Source: an uncultured Methylophilaceae bacterium
Lineage (GTDB): Bacteria; Pseudomonadota; Gammaproteobacteria; Burkholderiales; Methylophilaceae
Reading direction: 5' to 3'
Assembly: GCA_938084195.1 (NCBI GenBank)
Contig: CALKDJ010000010.1
Location: forward strand, 1-18,113
Length of the DNA: 18,113 nucleotides
Shown here one piece after another: positions 7,789 through 15,074 of the stretch. A program made the translations under genes and the position numbers. Under the pieces are notes generated by a model that saw only the letters and a list, made by a program, of their open reading frames with translations, was not told where the DNA came from and made no database searches. The stretch's first letter is position 1. Each line of letters starts with the position of its first letter.

Positions 7789-8116
7789 TGACAGGTTTAC
7801 CTAAATATTTATCATTAATTTCACCAGGAATTTTAACTACTGTATTTACACTATCTTCCAATGCCTCAAAATCTGTCGCTTCGTTGGGTTCTATCACTAT
7901 TATGTCTCCAGCAGCATATTCGACACCATTCATTTTTACTCTTCCACTTACTACTACAGTAATTTCTGTCGCTACTTTATGGTAATGCATATTTTCAGAA
8001 TCTCCCTTTTGGTATTTTTTTACTGCAACTTCTACATTACTAGTAGTGATACAAGTTGGTTTAAAATTGCCCACAAACCAACCCTTTACCATATCATCTA
8101 ATTTAGCAAGTTTCAT
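7781..8116 (-). CDS. Small single-domain cupin protein
   Basis: A 111-residue cupin. Motif 1 is clear: H44-x-H46 followed by E51 in an HYHKVATE context, then the GxxxxNGVEYAAGDIIVIEPNE turn of the barrel. The usual histidine of motif 2 is missing; where it would fall the sequence reads ATDFEAL, so metal binding would use three ligands or another residue. Cupins in sugar loci act as isomerases, epimerases or binding proteins; I cannot choose. The ATG at 8116 overlaps the stop of the SnoaL-like gene by four bases (ATGA), and the stop overlaps the TTG start of a nucleotidyltransferase. The tight coupling suggests a role in preparing or protecting the substrate that this enzyme activates. Confidence 0.8.
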   Translation of the reverse strand: MKLAKLDDMVKGWFVGNFKPTCITTSNVEVAVKKYQKGDSENMHYHKVATEITVVVSGRVKMNGVEYAAGDIIVIEPNEATDFEALEDSVNTVVKIPGEINDKYLGKPVID

Positions 8117-8457
8117 TCTAATTCCTTTCTAGGGATATCTAAATAAGCCCTCAGAGCATGCATTTTATTATTTTTCCACTCAATGATGTCGACTCCCTCC
8201 AGAACAACATCATCAATCTGTAACATAAATTCAATAATAGTAGTTTGCTTATGTAAATATAAATTTTTTTCTTGAAAACTTAGCTTGTCACATGAGTCAA
8301 AAATATTTTTTATAGCCTCAATACATTCAGATTTTCCCTCTATTCTTTTCACAACAGGATCTTCAATAGAAAATGAATCTGATAACAGATCAGACACTTT
8401 TATGACATTTTTAGCATCAAAAGCATCAATATATTGTTTTGTTAACTCTATTAGCAT
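8113..8457 (-). CDS. SnoaL/NTF2-like small protein
   Basis: A 114-residue protein with the layout of the NTF2/SnoaL alpha+beta cone fold. An N-terminal helix (LTKQYIDAFDAKN) is followed by a DxxSDSFSIEDP segment, a second helix pair and C-terminal strands ending in MHALRAYLDI. Members are isomerases, dehydratases or cyclases, or merely bind ligands; no catalytic residue can be fixed here. It overlaps the nucleotidyltransferase upstream by seven bases (ATGCTAA) and the cupin downstream by four. A cupin and a SnoaL-like protein side by side between two nucleotidyltransferases suggest an isomerisation or epimerisation step on a small phosphorylated substrate. Fold call is moderate; function is open. 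Confidence 0.75.
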   Translation of the reverse strand: MLIELTKQYIDAFDAKNVIKVSDLLSDSFSIEDPVVKRIEGKSECIEAIKNIFDSCDKLSFQEKNLYLHKQTTIIEFMLQIDDVVLEGVDIIEWKNNKMHALRAYLDIPRKELE

Positions 8458-9179
8458 TTTGAAAGGCTTTCATATTCTTTAATCTTATTGGGCGTGTAGA
8501 ACGTATGATAAAAATTATTACTTAATGCATATGAAGTTAGCTTCTTATTTTGCAAAACTAATTCATTAAATACGGGAGCAACGAAATACAAACCATTGAC
8601 ACTTGCGTCTTTAGCAATCGAAGACATAGCTGCATCACAAAATTCTTTTCCTTGAGCAAAATAATAAAACCCAGCTATTGCATTTTTACTTATAGGATTT
8701 TTCTCTGAAGTTTCAACAATATCACCTTGTGTATTTTTTCTAATATATGACCAACGAGGATGAACTGATTCAAAAGTGATAACACCAGCATCATAACTTT
8801 CAAAATTATCTAGAACTTGATTGAAATCTGCATCAATAATCTGGTCAGCATTTGATATGATTAATGGGTAATCATTATTTATATATTCTATCGCCAAAAG
8901 AGCGCTGCAAGCCGCACCTTTTGTTTCATTATTAACTTTTATAATTTTACATGCATTCTCGCATAACAAATTTAACGTATTATGTAAGTGATATTTTTTA
9001 CAATCACTTCCATTTACGATGAAAATAAAACGTTTTTTACATGTAATTGATGAGAAGTTATTTATCACATGTTCAATCATGGAGAGACCATTAATCTCAA
9101 TTAATGGTTTGGGGAAAGGATATTCCACATCTGAAAAAAATTGATTGCTTCCCGCTAATGGTATCAAAATATTAATCAT
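8451..9179 (-). CDS. Nucleotidyltransferase-like protein (first of three) with a divergent signature loop
   Basis: A 242-residue protein of the same fold as the two other nucleotidyltransferases here: an ILIPLAG opening strand, FPKPLIEING (22-31), the TKGAACSALLA segment (86-96) and NADQII (110-115) with a metal-binding Asp. The usual G-x-G-S/T-R loop is replaced by GSNQFF (10-15), without the Arg that normally contacts the triphosphate. From memory, similar proteins are common in capsule loci and are often labelled family 2 glycosyltransferases. ATG at 9179 overlaps the HAD phosphatase stop by four bases (ATGA). The pairing with a HAD gene suggests a phosphorylated intermediate that is either activated or dephosphorylated. 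Substrate unknown. Confidence 0.8.
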   Translation of the reverse strand: MINILIPLAGSNQFFSDVEYPFPKPLIEINGLSMIEHVINNFSSITCKKRFIFIVNGSDCKKYHLHNTLNLLCENACKIIKVNNETKGAACSALLAIEYINNDYPLIISNADQIIDADFNQVLDNFESYDAGVITFESVHPRWSYIRKNTQGDIVETSEKNPISKNAIAGFYYFAQGKEFCDAAMSSIAKDASVNGLYFVAPVFNELVLQNKKLTSYALSNNFYHTFYTPNKIKEYESLSKC

Positions 9180-9811
9180 TTCATTTGTTCCTCAATCATT
9201 CGAATATGTTTTTGAATATTGTGATAATTAACTTCATCAACCTCATCTACTTCCATTACCCAAGCACCGCTATCTTTTGCCGCTTTGATTCCGTGTTCAT
9301 TGTCCTCGATAATTAAACATTCATTTGGTTTAAGGTTGATGTCTTTAATTGCTTTATTATAAATTTCTGGATCTGGCTTTCCATTCTTTACATCTTGGCT
9401 TGATAGCATGATGTCTAAGTACTGCATTAAAGATGATTGGTTCATCATAACTTCCATTGTACTTCGAATAGAGTTTGAGGCTACAACAAGCTTATACCCA
9501 TCACTCGATAGTTTGGAAAGTGCGTATTCATGGTAAAAAGTCGGCTTACATTTAGAGTAAACAATCTGCATTGTGTATTGTTGTTTTATCTTGTTAATAA
9601 AATCATGGAGTCCAACTGGGAGTCCTTGCTCAGCACTTAACATCTCTAATTTATTTTTAGTTGGCAAGCCATCATAAGTAACCAAATGGTCGTAACGACT
9701 TATTTCCATTCCAAATAAGTTTAAAGCTTTGTTTAGGGATTCATAGTGCCAGTCTTTTGCTTCAATTAAGACACCATCCATATCAAAAATTATTGCTTTT
9801 ATTTTATCCAT
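9176..9811 (-). CDS. HAD-family phosphatase or phosphoglucomutase-like hydrolase
   Basis: A 211-residue HAD protein with all four motifs. Motif I is DMDGV with nucleophile D10 and D12, motif II is VVASNS (about S112), motif III is GKPDP (K145) and motif IV is IIEDN (E169/D170). A helical cap of the beta-phosphoglucomutase type lies between motifs I and II. I start it at the ATG at 9811. This overlaps the stop of the preceding gene by eight bases (ATGGATAA), and the catalytic motif begins nine residues later. The frame is open for 55 more codons upstream, but those lie within the phosphodiesterase gene. Likely role: removal or transfer of phosphate on a sugar or polyol intermediate for the adjacent nucleotidyltransferase pathway. 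Confidence 0.9.
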   Translation of the reverse strand: MDKIKAIIFDMDGVLIEAKDWHYESLNKALNLFGMEISRYDHLVTYDGLPTKNKLEMLSAEQGLPVGLHDFINKIKQQYTMQIVYSKCKPTFYHEYALSKLSSDGYKLVVASNSIRSTMEVMMNQSSLMQYLDIMLSSQDVKNGKPDPEIYNKAIKDINLKPNECLIIEDNEHGIKAAKDSGAWVMEVDEVDEVNYHNIQKHIRMIEEQMK

Positions 9812-10436
9812 TAAAAAATAACCTTGCTTTTTCAGGGTGATCAGTACATAACATAATATCAACTCCATCAAAAGATTGTTCAAAATTTTTGTACTCTCTC
9901 CATTCAATCTCATATTTTCTTTTATGTAAATCAGGGGAAACAATACATATTTTTTTCCCCGCAACCAAATGTTCATTTAGTATTGATTTTTTAATCCAAT
10001 GTCTTTCGAATTCATCAAGCCAAATACCTCTGGCTTGTTGATAAAAAGATGGTTGAAGCTCATACTCACTTTGACGGGAATAAGATATCAAATTATGTGC
10101 TATGTATTGAAGTCCATCTGGAACTGACATATCAAAAACAAAATAGTTGGAAATACTATACTTCATCAATAAATTTTTTAGAGCATGTTGTAAGCCGTTA
10201 GATTTAATATTAAGCGCTAATGGCAAGTTAGAATCAAAACTTTTATATAGCTCAAAAAATTCTGAAAGCTGCATACTGTTTTCGTCAGCTATATCATGTG
10301 AGATAACTAATTTTCCCCGATAATCTCTTATGTCAGTTTCAGTCCCGAAGCCTTGAGAAAAACTTCGATCAAAGGCAATGGGTTTATTTTTTTCTGATTC
10401 TAGCTTCCAGTAACCCCTGTGAGATAAAATAATCAT
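9804..10436 (-). CDS. Glycerophosphodiester phosphodiesterase-like protein
   Basis: A 210-residue protein with the main GDPD/PI-PLC-like barrel signatures: H6-R7-G8 at the start, E33 and D35 in GTETDIRD, H47-D48 in VISHD, NIK near 76-78 and a C-terminal CTDHPEKA. In the family the two histidines are the acid and base and the acidic pair binds metal. It is somewhat shorter than typical GDPD enzymes (about 240-300 residues) and has no signal peptide, so it should be cytoplasmic. It overlaps the FkbM gene upstream by four bases (ATGA) and the HAD gene downstream by eight. Presence in a glycan locus suggests a phosphodiester-containing substrate or intermediate, for example glycerol phosphate. 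That use is inference. Confidence 0.8.
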   Translation of the reverse strand: MIILSHRGYWKLESEKNKPIAFDRSFSQGFGTETDIRDYRGKLVISHDIADENSMQLSEFFELYKSFDSNLPLALNIKSNGLQHALKNLLMKYSISNYFVFDMSVPDGLQYIAHNLISYSRQSEYELQPSFYQQARGIWLDEFERHWIKKSILNEHLVAGKKICIVSPDLHKRKYEIEWREYKNFEQSFDGVDIMLCTDHPEKARLFFNG

Positions 10437-11170
10437 TTCAGACTATTTTTAAAAAAAGCATCCATACCATTATGATAAACAAGTTCATAATTGGCGCCAT
10501 CAAGATAATTTACTATATCTCGTGTCTGTTTTTTAAAATCCCCATCAAAAAAAGAGGTTGGAGACTCAATACAGATGACAGCTGGCCTAAATAAGCTCCA
10601 ATCATTTGACTTTAAAGCTTCAAAATCAAACCCCTCAAGATCGATACTCATTAAATCAATATCAGTTCCTTTTGGTAAATGAGACTTGAGGATAGATGAG
10701 AGGGTTTCTACATGAACCTTTACTGTATCTAGATGTTCGCATCCTTCTTTAATATTTTTCTCTTTCATCTGAAAGCTAAAAGTGGAAACTGTTGTCGGGA
10801 ACATTAGAAAAAAATCCATTACGCCTCCTTCTTTCCCTACACCAACATTAACGTTAATATCTTCAGGTCTGTTTTTTATAAATGAATCAATAACGTAGGG
10901 ATTTGCATCAATATTGATACCTCTCCAGCCTCGGTTAAAAAATCGCTTTGTATTACTAAATCTATCGTGATCATTTGCTCCTAAATCTATATAAAAACCT
11001 TCTTGTTTAAAATTTAATAGATGATCAATCACTAAATCTTCTCCATTGAGCGAATAAGACTTCTTAAAAAGTCTCAACCAAAAGAATCGATAGCATTCAA
11101 AAAAGCCAAACCTGAATGATTTTTTTACTCCATAATTTTTTAATTTTTGATATAGGTCTGAAATCATCAT
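10433..11170 (-). CDS. FkbM-family SAM-dependent methyltransferase
   Basis: A 245-residue methyltransferase of the FkbM type. The SAM-binding motif is YIDLGAND (60-67), the ribose-binding acidic strand NIDAN is at 86-90, and the characteristic SIDLEGFDFEAL at 175-186 is followed by CIES (190-193). FkbM enzymes O-methylate sugars or polyketides; here the likely target is a sugar hydroxyl or another group on the repeat unit. Start at ATG 11170, preceded by AAGAGG at the end of the upstream glycosyltransferase gene. Two ATG codons are adjacent (11170 and 11167); I use the first. The stop overlaps the phosphodiesterase start by four bases. Family call is firm; position methylated is unknown. Confidence 0.9.
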   Translation of the reverse strand: MMISDLYQKLKNYGVKKSFRFGFFECYRFFWLRLFKKSYSLNGEDLVIDHLLNFKQEGFYIDLGANDHDRFSNTKRFFNRGWRGINIDANPYVIDSFIKNRPEDINVNVGVGKEGGVMDFFLMFPTTVSTFSFQMKEKNIKEGCEHLDTVKVHVETLSSILKSHLPKGTDIDLMSIDLEGFDFEALKSNDWSLFRPAVICIESPTSFFDGDFKKQTRDIVNYLDGANYELVYHNGMDAFFKNSLK

Positions 11171-11173
11171 CTA

Positions 11174-12232
11174 TTACCTCTTAATTATTTTCTCTTCATC
11201 ATAACTCTTCATAGGAGGATTATAACCAAATAGCTTCATAACAGAATAACCAATAATATAGCTGGCTGTATAAATGCTTAACGGAAGATGAATTAAATAA
11301 CTAAGCTTCCTTCTACTAATCACCAAAAAAAAACTATCTAACAATGGAAGTACGACTGAAAGAGAAAATGGTATAAAAAAGTATTTTTTATACTTTATCA
11401 TTTCTGACCCATATTGCTCTCTGCCTTTGAATCCTGATTTAGCCATATGGGGGAAAAATATATTATTTTTTATACGCCATTTTATTTTACTCAAATATTT
11501 CCAAAACGTATCTGATGAGTAATGATATAAGGCATCATTCTTAGCTATAGCTATGTGTTGTTTTTTTTCAACCAGCATATAGAAAAAATGAGGTAGCATA
11601 TTTGGGCTATTAAGAGTATCAGGAAAGGAGTCTTTGAAGAATTTGAGATCAATCATACTTCCACCAGCAACCAATTCTATAATTGGTAAGTTATTATTTT
11701 TATTAAATTTAAAAGTAATTCCTTTGCTATTTTCTTTAACAACTTGATATTTTCTTTTCATGCTTTCAAGGAATAAATTGTCCATTTTCGAAAGTCGATA
11801 TATAAAAGCTGAAAAAGGGTCTCCAAATTCATTTATGTAGTCATTTATAAAAGAAATACCTTTTGGTGTTTTATAACCACTGCTCAACACGGCCTTTACT
11901 TTATCATCGCTTTCAAATAAAGCTACTTTAGCTTCTATACTTTGGGGGTTTTCTATCACCTCATCATGATCAAGGTAAATAGTATAATCAGAGTTGGCTG
12001 ATAAATACCCCAAAAATTTGGCATACACTGGTTCGGAGCGTGGATTATCAATCACGGTGTAACCATTTTCTCTCACATAATCTATTGTGTCATCATTTGA
12101 ACCTCCATCAATAGCAATAACGCTGATTAAGCTCTGAGGGTATGTTTGCTTTTTTATAGCACCAAACACTTTTTGAAGCAAAGGTTTAGAGTTATAAGTC
12201 GCTATTAATATGGTAACTTTTTTTGTTTCCAT
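11174..12232 (-). CDS. Family 2 glycosyltransferase with C-terminal membrane segments
   Basis: A 352-residue GT2 enzyme. The N-terminus has LIATYNSKP (9-17), AIDGGSNDDT (40-49) and a YLDHDEV metal-binding motif (86-92), where DHD takes the place of DxD. The middle holds a GGSM-type acceptor segment near 195. Two hydrophobic stretches near the C-terminus (about 283-305 and 314-335) suggest membrane anchoring, as in many polysaccharide GT2 proteins. It should add a sugar to a lipid-linked intermediate on the cytoplasmic face. Start at ATG 12232, 37 bases after the aminotransferase gene, one of the larger gaps within the operon. Donor cannot be read from sequence. Confidence 0.88.
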   Translation of the reverse strand: METKKVTILIATYNSKPLLQKVFGAIKKQTYPQSLISVIAIDGGSNDDTIDYVRENGYTVIDNPRSEPVYAKFLGYLSANSDYTIYLDHDEVIENPQSIEAKVALFESDDKVKAVLSSGYKTPKGISFINDYINEFGDPFSAFIYRLSKMDNLFLESMKRKYQVVKENSKGITFKFNKNNNLPIIELVAGGSMIDLKFFKDSFPDTLNSPNMLPHFFYMLVEKKQHIAIAKNDALYHYSSDTFWKYLSKIKWRIKNNIFFPHMAKSGFKGREQYGSEMIKYKKYFFIPFSLSVVLPLLDSFFLVISRRKLSYLIHLPLSIYTASYIIGYSVMKLFGYNPPMKSYDEEKIIKR

Positions 12233-12269
12233 TATGATTTTCTACTATAAAAAAAACCTATACAACTCA

Positions 12270-13418
12270 TCATTCACCAGCAAAAAATTCATTTATATGA
12301 TCAACAATTTTCAATAATGCTGCAGAACTTATTCCATAATAAAGCGGCAGCCTGATCAGCTTGTTACTTTCAGCCGTCGTAAATTCATCATGCCCACTAA
12401 AGCGACCAAAGATTTCACCTGCAGGGGCTGAATGTAAAGGAACATAGTGAAATACAGCCATAACCTCATGTTGCTTTAAATAGTCCAGAAGCTGTGTTCT
12501 TGCAGTCAAATCTTTAACTTTGATAAAAAACATGTGCCCATTATGTTCACACTCCCTAGGAACCATGGGCAAATCTATCAGTCCTTTTACTTTCAATTCA
12601 AATAAACTTTGATAATACTTATTCCATGCATTTAACCTATTTTTTGTAATTTGCTCACTCTTTGCTAGCTGTCCCCACAAGTAAGCAGCACTGATGTCAT
12701 TTGGTAAATAACTACTACCAATATCTACCCATGAATATTTATCTGTCATGCCACGGAAGAATTTACTTCTATTAGTACCTTTTTCACGAATGATCTCTGC
12801 TCGTTCTGAAAAGGTATCGTTGTTAATAATTAACAAGCCACCTTCACCAGCGCTTGTGAAGTTCTTAGTTTCATGAAAACTATAAGCTCCCATATCTCCT
12901 AACGTACCTAGGGGCTTACCTTTAAAAGTGCTCATCATTGCTTGGGCCGCATCCTCAACTACGAATAAATCATACTTTTCCGCAATCTTCAAGATCACTT
13001 CCATTTCACAAGCAACCCCAGCATAGTGAACAGGTACAATAATTTTTGTTTTATCTGTTATTGCTGCTTCAATCTTAGTTTCATCAATATTCATAGTATC
13101 AGGCCGAATATCAACAAAAACTATTTTTGCACCACGTAATACAAATGCATTAGCTGTGCTAACAAAAGTATAAGAAGGCATAATGACTTCGTCACCTTTT
13201 TGTACATCTAATAAAATAGCTGCCATTTCAAGTGAATGAGTGCAAGACGGAGTCAAAAATGATTTTTTACAGTTAAGTCTAGAATCAAACCAGTTTTGGC
13301 ATTTGTTAGTAAACTGACCATCTCCAGACATTTTAGAACTATGCATTGACTCTAAGACATACCTCTCCTCATTACCTGTATATGGCGGTTTATTAAAAGG
13401 TATCACTGTTAGCGTCAC
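12270..13418 (-). CDS. wecE: dTDP-4-amino-4,6-dideoxygalactose transaminase
   Basis: A 382-residue DegT/DnrJ/EryC1 aminotransferase that matches E. coli WecE along its length as I recall that protein. Shared segments include LTPSCT near 55-60, VIMPSYTFVSTANAFVLRGA, VDxRPDTMNIDE, VPVHYAGVACEM and the PLP-lysine motif SFHETKN (K185), with D156 in VVEDAAQ. WecE converts dTDP-4-keto-6-deoxyglucose and glutamate to dTDP-4-amino-4,6-dideoxygalactose. The start is GTG at 13418, overlapping the acyltransferase by 26 bases. A second GTG at 13406 would give MIPFNKPP, the start seen in E. coli WecE, and is equally likely. Genes for the dTDP-glucose steps (rmlA/rmlB) are not in the window. The adjacent acyltransferase probably acylates the new amino group. 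Confidence 0.93.
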   Translation of the reverse strand: MTLTVIPFNKPPYTGNEERYVLESMHSSKMSGDGQFTNKCQNWFDSRLNCKKSFLTPSCTHSLEMAAILLDVQKGDEVIMPSYTFVSTANAFVLRGAKIVFVDIRPDTMNIDETKIEAAITDKTKIIVPVHYAGVACEMEVILKIAEKYDLFVVEDAAQAMMSTFKGKPLGTLGDMGAYSFHETKNFTSAGEGGLLIINNDTFSERAEIIREKGTNRSKFFRGMTDKYSWVDIGSSYLPNDISAAYLWGQLAKSEQITKNRLNAWNKYYQSLFELKVKGLIDLPMVPRECEHNGHMFFIKVKDLTARTQLLDYLKQHEVMAVFHYVPLHSAPAGEIFGRFSGHDEFTTAESNKLIRLPLYYGISSAALLKIVDHINEFFAGE

Positions 13419-13965
13419 TTATGTATTGATTAAATTTTTCTAGCATTGACTTACTTCTCTCTTTTACTCGCTTTGCAGGTTGACCGATATATAATCCCCA
13501 TGGTTTCGTACTAGTCAATACCAAAGTCATAGCACCAAGCGAAGTCCCCTCAGCAAGACGAACTCCCGGAAATATAATTGAGCCTGCGCCAATTATTGAG
13601 AACTTTTCAATTATGACTCCAGCTTTATATTCATTTTTATATTCTGCAGGTATAGTCGAATTTGTCATGGTATTGCCACTATAATCATCCGATTGAGTGA
13701 ACACTTGACAAGCGTATGCAAGTGTTGTGAAATCTTCAAAAACAATTCCTTCAGAACCTCCTGCTAACAAACAATTAGCCGTAATATGAACATTTCTCCC
13801 TATAGCAATTTTACCGCTAACTACACAGAAATCATCTATTCGACTATTGTCACCGATTTCAATTTGACCAAAATCATAGATACTTGCTTTATCACTGATC
13901 TTCACATTATGACCAAGATATTTAAAACCCATATTATTTAATTTTTCTTTACTATAGTATGCCAA
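13393..13965 (-). CDS. Left-handed beta-helix acyltransferase, probable amino-sugar N-acetyltransferase
   Basis: A 190-residue hexapeptide-repeat acyltransferase. Isoleucine/valine-spaced repeats run through NVKISDKASIYDFGQIEIGDNSRIDDFC (about 19-46) and again from VIIEKFSIIGAGSIIFPGV, with a loop QVFTQSDDYSG between. The C-terminal PWGLYIGQPAKRVKERS is typical of sugar acyltransferases such as those acetylating dTDP-4-amino-6-deoxy sugars. The start is TTG at 13965, with a GAGG ribosome-binding site five bases upstream; similar proteins begin with the same YYSKEEL-like segment, which supports it. Direct overlap with the WecE gene implies the substrate dTDP-4-amino-4,6-dideoxygalactose. It would replace WecD, which has a different (GNAT) fold. 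The acyl donor, probably acetyl-CoA, is inferred. Confidence 0.87.
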   Translation of the reverse strand: MAYYSKEKLNNMGFKYLGHNVKISDKASIYDFGQIEIGDNSRIDDFCVVSGKIAIGRNVHITANCLLAGGSEGIVFEDFTTLAYACQVFTQSDDYSGNTMTNSTIPAEYKNEYKAGVIIEKFSIIGAGSIIFPGVRLAEGTSLGAMTLVLTSTKPWGLYIGQPAKRVKERSKSMLEKFNQYISDANSDTF

Positions 13966-13973
13966 ATCGACCT

Positions 13974-15074
13974 CTAGTCTGATAGTACTGCATTAACAAT
14001 AAGGCTGCTTGGAGACGTTTCTAGACAAACCTTTTCTCTATTGTATGATTTGTAATTTGCAAAAAACTCATCTATTTTATTCATTTTAAGATGTGAGAGA
14101 ACAACATTTTCACCAACACCTTCATTTCGCTCTGTAGTTTTTCTTAAGATTAAACATGGTTTCCCAAAGTAATAAGACTCTTCTTGATTGCTCCCACCAT
14201 CAGTAACAATAAACTTTGACATAGACAGCACATCCATAAAGTCGAAGTAACTTAATCTATTTGTAATCTTAATACTTGTTCGAACTCGGATATCTTCTAA
14301 CATATTAGCTTTTCGTAAAGCTGCCTCTGTAGGCTTATGCATAATAAGCAAACATTGAATATTGTTCTCCGAATACTCTATGACCTTTGCAAAAATAGTT
14401 TTAAGTAACTCTTCATTAAATAAATTTTCTTGTCGGTGAAAAACAAAAATAAAAAAATCTTTACTTGATAACTCATTATACAAGTCGCTCTTTTTTTCTA
14501 TGCTCAATGCAAAATTGAGGCTGTCAAGTAATGTATTTTGGAATGTATTTACTTTCAATCCAGATTTTTTTTCAACATTTTTTAGTGCCCAAGAATTGGG
14601 GCAACAATGTATATCTGCCAGTTTTGAAACAATCATCCTATCAATTTCTTCTGGAAATGGGTTGAAAAAATTATAAGATCTCAACCCAGCTTCTATATGA
14701 ATAATTTTAAGACGAAAAAATTTTCCTAAAAGAGCTCCCATCACAGTAGAAATAGTATCTCCATGAACAATGAGCACAGTGTTATCCCTATTGCTCCCTT
14801 TAAAGTAAGTTCTTAGTTTAAATAGAGACTTTACCGTTGTTAAAAAGAACCATGAGAACAAGCTAAATACAGACTGATTGATATCACTATCTGATAACTG
14901 AATATCTACAGGTCTAATCTCTGTTCTAAAAATAATATCTCCATCAAGTTTGTTTTGACCTGAAGCAATTAATTGGTAAGACTTACTTCGCCTTTCTAAT
15001 TCCTTCATTATAGGAAATACCTTAATTAACTCAGCTGTAGTCCCTATAAAAAAAAATATTTTTTCCTTATTCAA
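13974..15074 (-). CDS. Non-hydrolysing UDP-GlcNAc 2-epimerase-like protein (WecB family)
   Basis: A 366-residue member of the GT-B-fold UDP-GlcNAc 2-epimerase family, which interconverts UDP-GlcNAc and UDP-ManNAc. Expected catalytic residues are present: D106 in VHGDT, E128 in HIEAGLRS, E143 in FPEEIDR and H213 in VFHRQEN. The UDP-binding C-terminal segment is TDGGSNQEE followed by GKPCLILRKTTER. The N-terminus (GTTAELIK for the usual GTRPEAIK) and some loops are divergent, so a related sugar is possible. The start is TTG at 15074, overlapping the GtrB-like stop as TTGA; no ATG occurs before residue 23. WecC, which would oxidise UDP-ManNAc, is absent from the window, so the product may be used as ManNAc itself or another 2-epimer. 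Confidence 0.85.
   Translation of the reverse strand: MNKEKIFFFIGTTAELIKVFPIMKELERRSKSYQLIASGQNKLDGDIIFRTEIRPVDIQLSDSDINQSVFSLFSWFFLTTVKSLFKLRTYFKGSNRDNTVLIVHGDTISTVMGALLGKFFRLKIIHIEAGLRSYNFFNPFPEEIDRMIVSKLADIHCCPNSWALKNVEKKSGLKVNTFQNTLLDSLNFALSIEKKSDLYNELSSKDFFIFVFHRQENLFNEELLKTIFAKVIEYSENNIQCLLIMHKPTEAALRKANMLEDIRVRTSIKITNRLSYFDFMDVLSMSKFIVTDGGSNQEESYYFGKPCLILRKTTERNEGVGENVVLSHLKMNKIDEFFANYKSYNREKVCLETSPSSLIVNAVLSD

Noticed and set aside
9812..9976. Longer N-terminus for the HAD protein
   Set aside because: These 55 codons lie inside the GDPD-like gene and the HAD nucleophile motif is correctly placed only from the ATG at 9811.
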